In this document: piece after piece, positions 4,152 through 12,100 of the stretch | Layout of the letters: each line of letters starts with the position of its first letter | How positions within the stretch are numbered: position 1 is the first letter of the stretch | Origin: Luteococcus sp043424415 | GTDB lineage: Bacteria; Actinomycetota; Actinomycetes; Propionibacteriales; Propionibacteriaceae | NCBI RefSeq assembly: GCF_043424415.1 | Contig: NZ_JBHWOO010000190.1 | Location: 1-12,135 of the forward strand | Length of the DNA stretch: 12,135 bases | Direction: 5' to 3' | Program-made: the position numbers and the translations under genes | Notes under the pieces: generated by a model | Seen by the model: the letters and a program-made list of their open reading frames with translations, nothing else | Database searches by the model: none | What the model was told of the DNA's origin: nothing

Positions 4152-6481
4152 CTCCACGTCTGTCACTCTTCCTGGTGCACCACTACATCCGAAAGAACAG
4201 AGTCCAGGCAGGTGCCCTGTTCGGCATGGTGCTGTTGCTGACTTTCATCACCGCCGGAATCGCGGTGCTTCGAGGGCATGTCGTGGAGGCGCTTGATGAC
4301 TCCGTCGCACTGTCCCAGGCGGGACATCGGTATGCGGCCACGGCCACGGCCGCCGGTTCCCGGACCCTCGCTGCTGCAGGCTATCGTCCCGTCGAGGAGC
4401 TGAAAGGAGCTGCCGCGCGAGGCAGTCGGGAGGCAAGCGTCGCCCTTCGGCTGCTGGGCCACCCCGACGCCGGAGTTCCGGGACGCTTGATCGCAGGGCG
4501 TCCCGTGGAGGCAGTCGGGGAAGTTGTGTTGAGTCAGCATCTTGCTGACCAACTGGAAGCCAGTTTGGGCAGCCAGGTCGAGGTCCGTTCAGGTGTACAC
4601 AACCATCCGACAGCAGTGGTCGTCGGGATCACGGTTGATCCTGTCAATCCCCATTGGGATCGTGCCGTGATGATGGGTACCCCGGGGCAGGTGGGAGGAG
4701 AGGATGCGCTCTGGCTGGGAGACGAGGACGTTGGATCCCAGAACCCTGCATCTTCCAGCTCGGATGTCAGGGTCGTCGGGGTCGGTGACGCATTTGGTGA
4801 TTCCAATGCCAATCCAGCGATCCATGCCATGAGTGTCTTGGCAGCTGCCGGGCGGGTGCTGGTTGTTGCCACCGCCGTCTTGATCGCCGCGCTGCTGACC
4901 AGCCTGCGCACCGCAGGTACCTCCACCGTCGATGGCCTCATGGCGGCGGGGGCAAGCCGGCGAGCAGCTTGGTCAGTCCTCCATGGGGCATGGGCAGCGA
5001 CAGCGGCAGGAGGCTGGGCGACGGCCCTGGTGATCCTGGCTGTGACGCAGCACCTGGGTTTGGATTGGATGGCCAACTTGTTCGGGCAGAGCTGGCACGG
5101 TGTGCTTCTTGCCTGGCCACAGAGTCTCACGGTGGCTGTGGTGGGAGTCCTGCTGCCCCTCTTGTTCAGTCTGCTTCGCACGCGCCGCGTCAACCAAGGT
5201 GCTGGAGCCAAGACCATTTCCCTGAGACGGCCCGCCGCACACGCTGCTCTGGTTCGCGGTGTCCTCTTTCTCGGAGCCATCGCCTTGCTGGCGCTCTTGG
5301 GCTTGACGATCGGGGTCGTTGCCCGCACCCAGAAGACCCCATCACCGGTGCACGGGCTGTGGTTGGGGGCGCTGGTGGCACTTGCCATTCCCCACGCTGC
5401 TGCAGCTTGGACCTCTCGGAGTGACGGTCCCACCGCCGCCCGCCTGATCGGGAAGGTGACGCGCCAGTCACATGTCCTCGCTTCCACCATCTCGATCGCC
5501 TTGTTCGTGTCACTGTGCTGGTCGCTGACCGTGGAACGCATGGCGGATTCGACGAGTGGTCAGACGGTCAGTGATTCCGCGCTCCAAGTCGTGGAGGTAC
5601 CCGACCACCAGGTGTCCCAACTACGCAGCGCCTATGCCGGGGTGGGTGGCACCGTCGACGCATTCCCCATGGTTCAACGCCTTGCTGACGGCGAGGTCAT
5701 GGCTGCCGAGAACGTCGACGTCAAGTGCTTGGCGAGGGGATCGGATCCGGACGAAGAGTGCCCGGATCCCAACCTGACCACCATCGTCCTCGACGGCAAG
5801 GACGCATCCACGGTCAACGTCCCCAGTTGGTGGAGGGATTCCGCGACGCTGTCCTTGATCACGGCACACGACGATGGACATCTTGGTGAACCGGTCGAAG
5901 TGCCACGAAACCCTCGAGGCTCAAACAGGGCGTCGGCAGCATCCGTGGTGCTTGTTGGCAGGGATTCCGTGGCCGCACACAAGGTTGGCCTCCGTGCCAG
6001 CGGCACCTCCTTGGTTGTCCTTGAGCGTTACCAAACGTTGAGCGCCATCCAACGCGCAGAGATTCGCAGCTACCTCTTCAACGTGCTCCCGACATCTTTC
6101 CCACAAGGAAATGTCAACAGTTCGCAGATGCCCGTGCTGCGCAGCTTGGCTTGGACTGGGGTGCTGTGCACAGGCCTGCTGGGGATCGCCGTGATGCTCC
6201 TGGGGTCCATCAGTGAGCTGCGCGCGCAGTCCCGCAACATCCGCGCCATGCAGGCAATCTCCCCATCGGTAGCTGGAACTCTCTCCCGCAAGTTGGTCAG
6301 ATGCCATGTGGCAGTCGGCGTCCTCGTGCCGGCCACGGGAGCATGGGCGTCGTGGTTGTCACTGCCCCACACCGGCCAGGGCATCAGCTGGATCTGGCTC
6401 ATGCCTGTGGTGCTGACGATCATCTCTGTGCCCATCCTGTTCCATGCTCTGCGGCACGGCCTGAAAGTTGCCCGCCTCTGA
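4148..6481 (+). CDS. FtsX-like ABC transporter permease, ten-helix, bacteriocin-associated
   Basis: A 777-aa membrane protein with a duplicated FtsX/MacB-like plan. Helix 1 is about residues 20-42, followed by a first extracytoplasmic domain (about 43-225) and helices at about 229-253, 275-298 and 323-344. The central helices are about 368-392 and 402-421. Helix 7 is about 444-461, followed by a second extracytoplasmic domain (about 462-665) containing a close Cys pair (C527, C538), then helices at about 667-687, 718-738 and 747-767. The ATG lies inside the stop of the ATPase gene (ATGA), and the gene has no clear SD of its own, so its translation probably depends on coupling. Such permeases do not form a classical channel; in this class they couple ATP hydrolysis to movement of periplasmic or membrane-bound substrates. 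Here the substrate may be the upstream bacteriocin-like peptide, or the complex may give immunity to it. No other immunity gene is present. The gene ends 32 bp before the convergent HAD gene, with no clear terminator. Confidence 0.85.
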   Translation: MTPRLSLFLVHHYIRKNRVQAGALFGMVLLLTFITAGIAVLRGHVVEALDDSVALSQAGHRYAATATAAGSRTLAAAGYRPVEELKGAAARGSREASVALRLLGHPDAGVPGRLIAGRPVEAVGEVVLSQHLADQLEASLGSQVEVRSGVHNHPTAVVVGITVDPVNPHWDRAVMMGTPGQVGGEDALWLGDEDVGSQNPASSSSDVRVVGVGDAFGDSNANPAIHAMSVLAAAGRVLVVATAVLIAALLTSLRTAGTSTVDGLMAAGASRRAAWSVLHGAWAATAAGGWATALVILAVTQHLGLDWMANLFGQSWHGVLLAWPQSLTVAVVGVLLPLLFSLLRTRRVNQGAGAKTISLRRPAAHAALVRGVLFLGAIALLALLGLTIGVVARTQKTPSPVHGLWLGALVALAIPHAAAAWTSRSDGPTAARLIGKVTRQSHVLASTISIALFVSLCWSLTVERMADSTSGQTVSDSALQVVEVPDHQVSQLRSAYAGVGGTVDAFPMVQRLADGEVMAAENVDVKCLARGSDPDEECPDPNLTTIVLDGKDASTVNVPSWWRDSATLSLITAHDDGHLGEPVEVPRNPRGSNRASAASVVLVGRDSVAAHKVGLRASGTSLVVLERYQTLSAIQRAEIRSYLFNVLPTSFPQGNVNSSQMPVLRSLAWTGVLCTGLLGIAVMLLGSISELRAQSRNIRAMQAISPSVAGTLSRKLVRCHVAVGVLVPATGAWASWLSLPHTGQGISWIWLMPVVLTIISVPILFHALRHGLKVARL

Positions 6482-6513
6482 CCCCACCGTCGAGGATCGG
6501 ATCTCAGGCGCAG

Positions 6514-7362
6514 TCAGAGTGGGAGCAGTCGGCCCCCGTCGGCTGGCTCGAGGCCCGCCAGCTCCCGCACCAGCGCGAACAGCTCGTCGCTGCCGGCGCC
6601 CTCCACCAGGTGCGTCGCCACCTCGGTGACGCCCGGCGCGCATGGCTGGACGCCGATGCTGGTGCCGGCCCAGGCGAGCATCGGCACGTCGGTGGCCGAG
6701 TCGCCCGCCGCCAGCACCTGGTCGGCGCCCAGGCCCAGGTGCTCGCACAGCGCAGCCAGCGCATTGGCCTTGCCCGAGGCGGCCGGCCAGATGTCGTGCA
6801 GGCCCATGCCCGAATGGGTCAGGTTGAGCCCCTCGATGCCGTCCACCGCCCGCTCCAGGGCGTCCAGGTGACCGTCGGGGCCCTCGACGAGGATCTTGCG
6901 GCATCGCAGCCCTGCCAGGGATTCAGCCTCGACGGAGTCGGTGCGCACGGTCGCGGTGCACCAGGTGTCGCGCTCCTCGCGGTCGATCGCCTCCGGGTTG
7001 CCGTGGGCCAGCCAGCGCCCGTCACTGCAGTACAGGTTGATCGCGCCCTGACCGTCCGGCCCGGGGCGGGTCATCGCCACCAGTGCCGCGGCCAGCTCGG
7101 CACTGACGGTGAAGCCCACCTCGTGCACCGTGCTGCCATCGGCCTCGCGGGTCAGCGCCCCGTTGTAGCTGATCCGGGGCAGCGGGATGCCGATCGCCTC
7201 GTTGACCACCGCCATCGACTCGTCCAGCCGGGCACTGGCCAGTGCGACGGGCAGCCCGTCGGCCACCAGCGCCCGCACCTGCGCCGCGGCCCGGTCGGTG
7301 ATCCGGTGCCCGGTCAGCAGCAGGGTCTGGTCCAGGTCGAAGACCGCCAGCCGGATGCTCAC
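6514..7362 (-). CDS. Cof-type HAD hydrolase (HAD-IIB phosphatase)
   Basis: A 282-aa haloacid-dehalogenase superfamily phosphatase. Motif I is DLDQT (Asp9 nucleophile, Asp11 acid/base); motif II is Ser43 in ALASAR; motif III is Lys198 in ASGKANAL; motif IV is GDSATD (220-225) with the Mg-binding aspartates. The large cap between motifs II and III places it in the type IIB (Cof) group, which usually hydrolyses sugar phosphates or nucleotide-like phosphates. The substrate cannot be told from sequence. The start is GTG at 7362, chosen because AAGGAGG lies at a good distance upstream and the first motif begins at residue 7. The upstream DUF664 stop overlaps this start as GTGA, so the pair is translationally coupled. 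The gene converges on the permease gene with a gap of 32 bp. Confidence 0.92.
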   Translation of the reverse strand: MSIRLAVFDLDQTLLLTGHRITDRAAAQVRALVADGLPVALASARLDESMAVVNEAIGIPLPRISYNGALTREADGSTVHEVGFTVSAELAAALVAMTRPGPDGQGAINLYCSDGRWLAHGNPEAIDREERDTWCTATVRTDSVEAESLAGLRCRKILVEGPDGHLDALERAVDGIEGLNLTHSGMGLHDIWPAASGKANALAALCEHLGLGADQVLAAGDSATDVPMLAWAGTSIGVQPCAPGVTEVATHLVEGAGSDELFALVRELAGLEPADGGRLLPL

Positions 7363-7985
7363 TGTTCCTCCTTGGTCCCGGTGCCCAGCCCACCGACCGC
7401 GGCCTGCTTGGCCAGGGTGCGCAGGTGCATCAGGTGTTCGTCCCAGAAGGGGTCGCCGTCGCGCGGCGCGCCCGGGCCCGACAGGTTGCCGTTGGCGGCA
7501 TTCAGCCCGGCCATCCCGTCGACCTGCTCGCGCACGATGTCGGCATGGCCCGCATGGCGGGCGGTCTCGACAGTGACGTGCAACAGGACCTGCTCCAGCG
7601 TCATCGGCTCGGTGCGCCACGGCACCCGCGCCACGGCATCCAGCTGCAGCTCCTCGCAGGTCTGGCGGGAGGCGGCGATCGCGTCGCGGTAGGTCCGGAC
7701 GACCTGGTCGGCGGACTCCTCGGCGGTGGCGTAGAAGTCACTCATCCGGTCGGCATCCATCCGCAGGTGCGGCAGGTCGGGGTAGGGGCGTCCGAAGCCC
7801 ATCTGGAAGTGGCCGTACTCGACCGCGGCCAGATGCTTCACCAGCCCCAGCAGGTTGGTGCCGGTGGGGGTGTACGGTTCGCGCAGGGCCGGCTCGTCCA
7901 GTCCGTCGACCTTCCACAGCACCGCCTCGCGCACGCTGTCGAGGTAGCCGCTCAGCAGGGCCTTGGTCTGGCTGGGGGTGTCCAT
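7359..7985 (-). CDS. DinB-superfamily protein, DUF664
   Basis: A 208-aa protein with the four-helix DinB/DUF664 plan common in actinobacteria. Candidate metal ligands are His51 (VKHLAAVEYGHF), His136 (LLHVTVETARHAGH) and His144/His147. The motif HxxxxxxxHxGHADI is typical of the family. Related DinB proteins include thiol-dependent (mycothiol or bacillithiol) transferases and isomerases, but DUF664 members are mostly uncharacterised, so no reaction is assigned. It is cytosolic, with no signal or membrane segment. It is the first gene of a two-gene unit with the HAD phosphatase (4-nt overlap) and is divergent from hrpB, with about 49 bp between the starts. The SD (GGAG close to the ATG) is modest. 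Confidence 0.88.
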   Translation of the reverse strand: MDTPSQTKALLSGYLDSVREAVLWKVDGLDEPALREPYTPTGTNLLGLVKHLAAVEYGHFQMGFGRPYPDLPHLRMDADRMSDFYATAEESADQVVRTYRDAIAASRQTCEELQLDAVARVPWRTEPMTLEQVLLHVTVETARHAGHADIVREQVDGMAGLNAANGNLSGPGAPRDGDPFWDEHLMHLRTLAKQAAVGGLGTGTKEEQ

Positions 7986-8034
7986 GGCTCCACGCTATCG
8001 ACTGTGCCGAAGACCTGCCTGCCCCGGTGGGATG

Positions 8035-10650
8035 ATGGTCCCCATGCCCTTCGACCTGCAGCGCATCGGTGCCGGACTGCCCGTCGCCGCCGTCCGCGAC
8101 GAGCTGGAGTCGGTGCTGCGCGACGGCCGGGTGGCGGTGGTGCAGGCGCCGCCCGGCACCGGCAAGACCACGCTGGTGCCGCCGCTGGTCGCCGAACTAC
8201 TGGATGCCGAGCGGCTGGATTCCGAGCTCCGGGATTCCGGGGCAGGCCGCGTCGTGGTCACCCAGCCACGACGGATCGCCGCCCGCGCCGCCGCCCGTCG
8301 CCTGGCCGGGCTGGCCGGATCACGGCTGGGCGAGGCCGTCGGCTACAGCGTGCGCGGCGAGCACCGAGCCTCGGCCGCCACCCGCGTCGAGTTCGTCACC
8401 ACCGGCCTGCTGGTGCGACGGCTGCTGTCCGACCCAGCCCTCGACGGCATCGGCGCCGTCGTCCTCGACGAGGTGCACGAACGCTCCCTCGACTCCGACC
8501 TGTGCTTCGCGATGGTGCGCGAACTGCGCGAGCTGCGCCCCGACCTGGTGGTGGTCGTCATGTCGGCCACCCTCGACGCCCCACGCTGGGCCGGCCTGCT
8601 CGGCGACGACGAGCCCGCGCCGGTGGTGTCCGTCGCCGCCGACCTGCACCCGCTCCAGGTGCAATGGGCCCCCACCCCGCCCGGCACCCGACGCCTCGAC
8701 GCGCGCGGCGTCACCCCCGGCTTCCTCGACCACCTGGCCGCCACCACCGTGCGCGCCCTGGCCAGCCACGACGAGGGCGACGCCCTGGTCTTCGTCCCCG
8801 GCGCACGGGAGGCCGAGGCCGTCGCCGAGCGCCTGCGCGGCAAGGGGATCGACGCCGCCGCCCTCTACGGCGCGATGGACGCCCGCAGCCAGGACGCGGT
8901 GCTCTCCGGTGCCGGGAGCGACTGCGCCGGACGCCGGGTCGTCGTCGCCACCGCCGTCGCCGAGAGCTCACTGACCGTGCCCGGAGTGCGGATCGTCATC
9001 GACGCAGGACTCTCCCGGGAACAGCGCCACGACAGCGGCCGCGACATGGGCGGCCTGGTCACCGTCAGCGAGTCCCGCGCCTCGGCCGACCAGCGCGCCG
9101 GACGCGCCGCCCGCCTCGGCCCTGGCCTGGCCGTGCGCGTCTTCCCCGAGTCCGACTGGCCCCGGATGCGCCCCTTCACCACCCCCGAGATTGCCACCGC
9201 CGACCTCACCGGCGCCGCCCTCACCCTGGCCTGCTGGGGCGCTCCCGGCGGCGAGGGCATGGCCCTGCCCGACGCACCCCCGGCAGCCTCGCTCGCCTCG
9301 GCCGTCGCCACCCTGCAGGCCCTGGGCGCCGTCGACGCCGACGGACGCGCCACCCACCGCGGCCGCCAGATGGCCGCCGTCCCCGCCGAGCCCCGGCTCG
9401 CCCGCGCCCTGCTCGACGCATCACCCCTGGTCGGGGCCCGCTTCGCCGCCGAGGTCGTCGCCATGCTGGCTGGCGACGAACGCGCTCCCGGCGCAGACCT
9501 GGAGGCCCAGCTGCGAGCCTTGCGCTCCGGCTCCCGCACCCCCGCCGGGCAGCGGTGGCGCCACGAAGCCGAGCGCCTGCAGCAGGTCGCCGAACGCTCC
9601 CACGGACTCCCGCTCGACGTGGCCGCGCCCACCGACCGTGCCCAGGCCCTCGGGCTGGTCGTCGCCCTGGCCCACCCCGACCGGATCGCGCGGCTTCGTG
9701 AACAGGGGGAGCGCGGCGGCTCCTGGCTGCTCGCCTCCGGCACCGGCGCCGTCCTGCCCCGCGGCAGCCACCTGGCCACCGCCGGGGTGGACTGGCTGGC
9801 CGTCGCCGAGGTGGGCCTGGCACACACCAGCGACGGATCGGGCGCGGTGATCCGTGCCGCGGCCCCCATCACGCAGGAACTCGCCGAACAGGTCGCCGCG
9901 CCGCTGCGCGTCAGCGAGACCCTTGCCACCTGGACCGGCGGCAAGATACGCGCCCGGCGCGTCGACCGGATCGGCGCCATCGAACTGTCCAGCACCCCCG
10001 TCGCCCCCACCGCCGAGGACGGGCGCGCCGCCGTCGTCGAGGCCCTGCGACGCGACGGGCTCGGCCTCGACGGTCCCAGCCTGCTCACCTGGCCCGAGCC
10101 CGCGCTGGCCCTGCGACGACGCCTGGCCCTGCTGCACCACCACCTCGGCGAGCCCTGGCCGGCGATGGATGCCGACTCCCTGCTCGAGGCGGCCGAGCTG
10201 TGGCTCGGCCCCGAACTCGACCGGCTCGCCCGCGGTGCCCGCGCCGAACAGCTCGACCTCACCAGCGCCCTGCGTCGCCTGTTGCCCTGGCCCGCCGCCA
10301 CCCGGCTCGACGAACTGGCCCCCGAACGACTCGAGGTGCCCACTGGCTCCCACGTGCGGCTCGACTACCCCGAACACCCCGACGGGCGCGTGGTGCTGGC
10401 GGTGAAGCTGCAGGAATGCTTCGGACTGCTCGCCACGCCCACCGTCATCGACGGCCGCGTCCCGGTGCAGCTGCACCTGCTCAGCCCCGCCCGTCGCCCC
10501 CTGGCGATCACCGACGACCTGGCCAGCTTCTGGACCAATGCCTATCCGGGCGTGCGCGCCGAGAACCGCGGCCGCTACCCGAAGCACCCCTGGCCCGAGG
10601 ACCCGCTGACGGCGCCTCCCCGCCGGGGAACGACCAGATCGGGACGGTGA
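8035..10650 (+). CDS. hrpB: ATP-dependent helicase HrpB (DEAH-type)
   Basis: An 871-aa DExH-box RNA helicase-like ATPase of the HrpB family, somewhat longer than the roughly 800-aa E. coli protein. Motifs in order: Walker A APPGTGKTT (38-46), motif Ia TQPRR, DEVHER (145-150) where DEAH is usual in the wider group, SAT (177-179), the motif V block ATAVAESSLTVPGV, and motif VI QRAGRAARLG (from 353), where the usual QRxGRAGR has Ala for the last Gly. The C-terminal HrpB domain is complete and ends in the typical LAITDDLASFWTNAYPGVR ... GRYPKHPWPEDP signature. Three in-frame ATGs compete (8032, 8035, 8044). I chose 8035 because GGTG (8026-8029) sits five bases upstream; 8044 has no SD at a normal distance. 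HrpB is widespread, but its cellular role is poorly defined. It is divergent from the DUF664 gene; a small broken gene follows 59 bp downstream. Confidence 0.95.
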   Translation: MVPMPFDLQRIGAGLPVAAVRDELESVLRDGRVAVVQAPPGTGKTTLVPPLVAELLDAERLDSELRDSGAGRVVVTQPRRIAARAAARRLAGLAGSRLGEAVGYSVRGEHRASAATRVEFVTTGLLVRRLLSDPALDGIGAVVLDEVHERSLDSDLCFAMVRELRELRPDLVVVVMSATLDAPRWAGLLGDDEPAPVVSVAADLHPLQVQWAPTPPGTRRLDARGVTPGFLDHLAATTVRALASHDEGDALVFVPGAREAEAVAERLRGKGIDAAALYGAMDARSQDAVLSGAGSDCAGRRVVVATAVAESSLTVPGVRIVIDAGLSREQRHDSGRDMGGLVTVSESRASADQRAGRAARLGPGLAVRVFPESDWPRMRPFTTPEIATADLTGAALTLACWGAPGGEGMALPDAPPAASLASAVATLQALGAVDADGRATHRGRQMAAVPAEPRLARALLDASPLVGARFAAEVVAMLAGDERAPGADLEAQLRALRSGSRTPAGQRWRHEAERLQQVAERSHGLPLDVAAPTDRAQALGLVVALAHPDRIARLREQGERGGSWLLASGTGAVLPRGSHLATAGVDWLAVAEVGLAHTSDGSGAVIRAAAPITQELAEQVAAPLRVSETLATWTGGKIRARRVDRIGAIELSSTPVAPTAEDGRAAVVEALRRDGLGLDGPSLLTWPEPALALRRRLALLHHHLGEPWPAMDADSLLEAAELWLGPELDRLARGARAEQLDLTSALRRLLPWPAATRLDELAPERLEVPTGSHVRLDYPEHPDGRVVLAVKLQECFGLLATPTVIDGRVPVQLHLLSPARRPLAITDDLASFWTNAYPGVRAENRGRYPKHPWPEDPLTAPPRRGTTRSGR

Positions 10651-10709
10651 GCAGGCCCTGGGGCGATACCCTCTGGCGGTTCCCACCCGTTCACGAGGAA
10701 GGGACCCCC

Positions 10710-11004
10710 ATGGCTGACCGACTCTCCCAGCCACCGGTGGTCGTCGAACCGAAGAAGCCCAGGCGCGACAATACGCACTGGCCCTGCATCGAACCGTCGG
10801 TTTCCTGCAGTCGATGTTCAGCCCGCTGGTGGGCGAGCAAGTGCTGCAGATCCTCCATGCCCCGATGACCACGGCTACAGCGGCGAGGATGAGGTGAAGC
10901 TCGGCAGGATCCCGCGTCCGCTGGACACCCAGGGCCAGCTCCCCGCCACCCCCTACCCGATCCTGCCCGAGGATGGTGGCTCCAGCGCCGCACCCCGGCA
11001 CTGA
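10710..11004 (+). pseudogene. Small acidic protein gene broken by two one-base shifts
   Basis: A strong SD (GAGGAAGGGA, 10695-10704) precedes ATG 10710, but the frame stops after 52 codons with a tail full of Cys, Ser and Trp. Coding character continues in two other frames. The first is MADRLSQPPVVVEP. The second, about 10752-10863, reads EEAQARQYALALHRTVGF then LQSMFSPLVGEQVLQILHAP. The third runs from about 10864 to TGA 11002-11004: DDHGYSGEDEVKLGRIPRPLD then TQGQLPATPYPILPEDGG. One extra C in the CC near 10750 and one in the CCCC at 10860-10863 would join all three into a 98-aa acidic protein ending in SSAAPRH. I do not recognise the family. Either the gene is inactivated or the sequence has two homopolymer undercalls. 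It lies 59 bp after hrpB and just before the bidirectional terminator-like palindrome. Confidence 0.65.
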
Positions 11005-11019
11005 GCGGCACGCAACGAC

Positions 11020-11073
11020 AAAGACCTCGGAAGATCTGGTCCCCTGGAGGGACCGGATCTTCCGAGGTCTTTT
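11020..11073. terminator. 24-bp-stem palindrome, probable bidirectional terminator (copy 1 of a repeat)
   Basis: The left arm (11020-11043, from AAAGACCTCGG to TGGTCCC) pairs with the right arm (11049-11072) over 24 positions, with a single T/C difference that becomes a wobble pair on one strand. The loop is CTGGA. The arms end in AAA and TTTT, so either strand gives a long stem followed by T residues. It sits between the 3' ends of two convergent genes (stops at 11004 and 11093), as expected of a shared terminator. A second copy starts at 12101. Confidence 0.85.
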
Positions 11074-11092
11074 GGTGGGTGCCCAGTGGTGG

Positions 11093-12001
11093 TCAGCTGC
11101 ACCGGCGGCAGCGGCTGGGCGAACCCTGCCACCCGAGGCGCCACAGCACCTCGGTGACCTGACGCGCCGTGGCGCAAGGACGGTGGGCGCAGTCGGTCCA
11201 GCCGAAGCGCAGGTGGTGCAGGCCCCGCAGGGCAGCGGCATTGTCCTTGGCCATGTCACGAAAGGCCCCAGTGCCCTCGTGCCCCAGCCGGCCGTCCAGC
11301 TCGACCACCAGGCCCAGCTCATAGACCACGTCGCGTCGCTGGCCTTCCCCGTCCACTTGGCGAATGCCTGCCGGCAGCTGGTGTGCCCTCTCCACATCGC
11401 GCAGGTATCGCACCTCCAGCGGGCTCTCCAGCCCTTCCTGGCTCTCGGCCAGTAGGTCTTCGAGCACTATCCGCTGGGGAAAACGCGTGCGCCTGCCGAG
11501 GGCTCGCCGCAGGGCCCGGCGGCTCATGCCGGCCCGACTGGCGGCCGTGACCAGCTCCTCCGCCGCCACCGGCTCGGCCGCGCAGGCATCGAGCACCGCC
11601 TCCTCGATGGGGCTGCGCGGCGGGTTCCCCCTGGGGCGCGGCAGGTGCAGGGTTCGGCGGAACTGCCAGACCTGCTGGTTGGCGCGGCGCACATGCTCGG
11701 GCAACAGGATCTCCACCACGGGAGGTTCACCCGCCACGCCAGCCAGCGCCAGGGCCGCGCGGCCCGCCACCTGGCTGCCCTCGCCTCCCAGCAGGACGCC
11801 GCCCCAGCCCAGGGCCCTCAGGTCTGCCTGCGCATGGTGGGTGAGGTAGATCCCGGGAGCGAGACGTCGCCACTGCCCCTGGTCCACCAAGCGCAGGAGC
11901 TGCTTGCGGGGCAGGCCGCAGCCGAGGGCCTGCTGGCGGGTGAGGACCCCCGCCTGGTGTCGTGCGAGGTCGAGGCTCTCGCGCAGCGGGTCGAAGTTCA
12001 T
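11093..12001 (-). CDS. AbiEi-type HTH plus DUF559 (Vsr-like nuclease) protein
   Basis: A 302-aa protein of a common actinobacterial architecture. The N-terminus (about 1-60, with LARHQAGVLTRQQALGCGL and WRRLAPGIYLT) matches the AbiEi-antitoxin-type winged-helix domain. The middle resembles the AbiEi linker region. The C-terminus (about 190-295) matches DUF559, a PD-(D/E)XK fold related to very-short-patch-repair endonucleases. Candidate catalytic residues are Glu192 or Glu196 (LESPLE), Asp224 (QRRDVVYE) and Glu234/Asp236 (VVELDG), followed by His241 and RD at 248-249. The end has the usual Cys pairs (C271, C276, C298, C301), possibly metal-binding. No AbiEii-like toxin lies next to it in the window; solitary copies are frequent in this phylum and their function is unknown. 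The ATG has no convincing SD, so a leaderless mRNA is possible. The gene is flanked by two copies of the same palindrome. Confidence 0.85.
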   Translation of the reverse strand: MNFDPLRESLDLARHQAGVLTRQQALGCGLPRKQLLRLVDQGQWRRLAPGIYLTHHAQADLRALGWGGVLLGGEGSQVAGRAALALAGVAGEPPVVEILLPEHVRRANQQVWQFRRTLHLPRPRGNPPRSPIEEAVLDACAAEPVAAEELVTAASRAGMSRRALRRALGRRTRFPQRIVLEDLLAESQEGLESPLEVRYLRDVERAHQLPAGIRQVDGEGQRRDVVYELGLVVELDGRLGHEGTGAFRDMAKDNAAALRGLHHLRFGWTDCAHRPCATARQVTEVLWRLGWQGSPSRCRRCS

Positions 12002-12045
12002 GCCAGGAGCATGTGGCTGCGGCCTCGGCTGGGGTCATCCCAGCG

Positions 12046-12090
12046 GGCGTCTGTGGACGACGATTCCGGGCCTCCGGCGCCTGTGGACGA
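12046..12090 (-). repeat. Two 15-bp direct repeats with DnaA-box-like cores upstream of the DUF559 gene
   Basis: GGCGTCTGTGGACGA (12046-12060) and GGCGCCTGTGGACGA (12076-12090) differ at one base and are spaced exactly 30 bp apart, about three helical turns. On the gene's own strand the core reads TCGTCCACA, one base from the actinobacterial DnaA-box form TTGTCCACA. They lie 45-90 bp upstream of the start at 12001, where a promoter or operator would be. A regulator or DnaA binding here is inference only. Confidence 0.6.
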
Positions 12091-12100
12091 GGCCAGACGA

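Noticed and set aside
4534..5541. A 335-codon minus-strand frame opposite the permease gene
   Set aside because: It is Thr/Ala/Arg-rich with no start context or motifs, while the plus strand gives a coherent ten-helix protein.
6482..6513. Intrinsic terminator between the convergent permease and HAD genes
   Set aside because: The 32-bp gap shows no stable stem and no T-run.
7425..9701. A 758-codon plus-strand frame crossing the DUF664 gene and hrpB
   Set aside because: It is an Arg/Pro-rich shadow frame. HrpB has all its helicase motifs in another frame of the same strand.
9421..11397. A 658-codon minus-strand frame opposite hrpB and running into the DUF559 gene
   Set aside because: It has low-complexity Gly/Ala/Gln composition with no domain, and is antisense to HrpB through most of its length.
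12046..12090. Chromosomal origin of replication
   Set aside because: There are only two imperfect DnaA-like boxes, no AT-rich unwinding region, and no dnaA or dnaN nearby.
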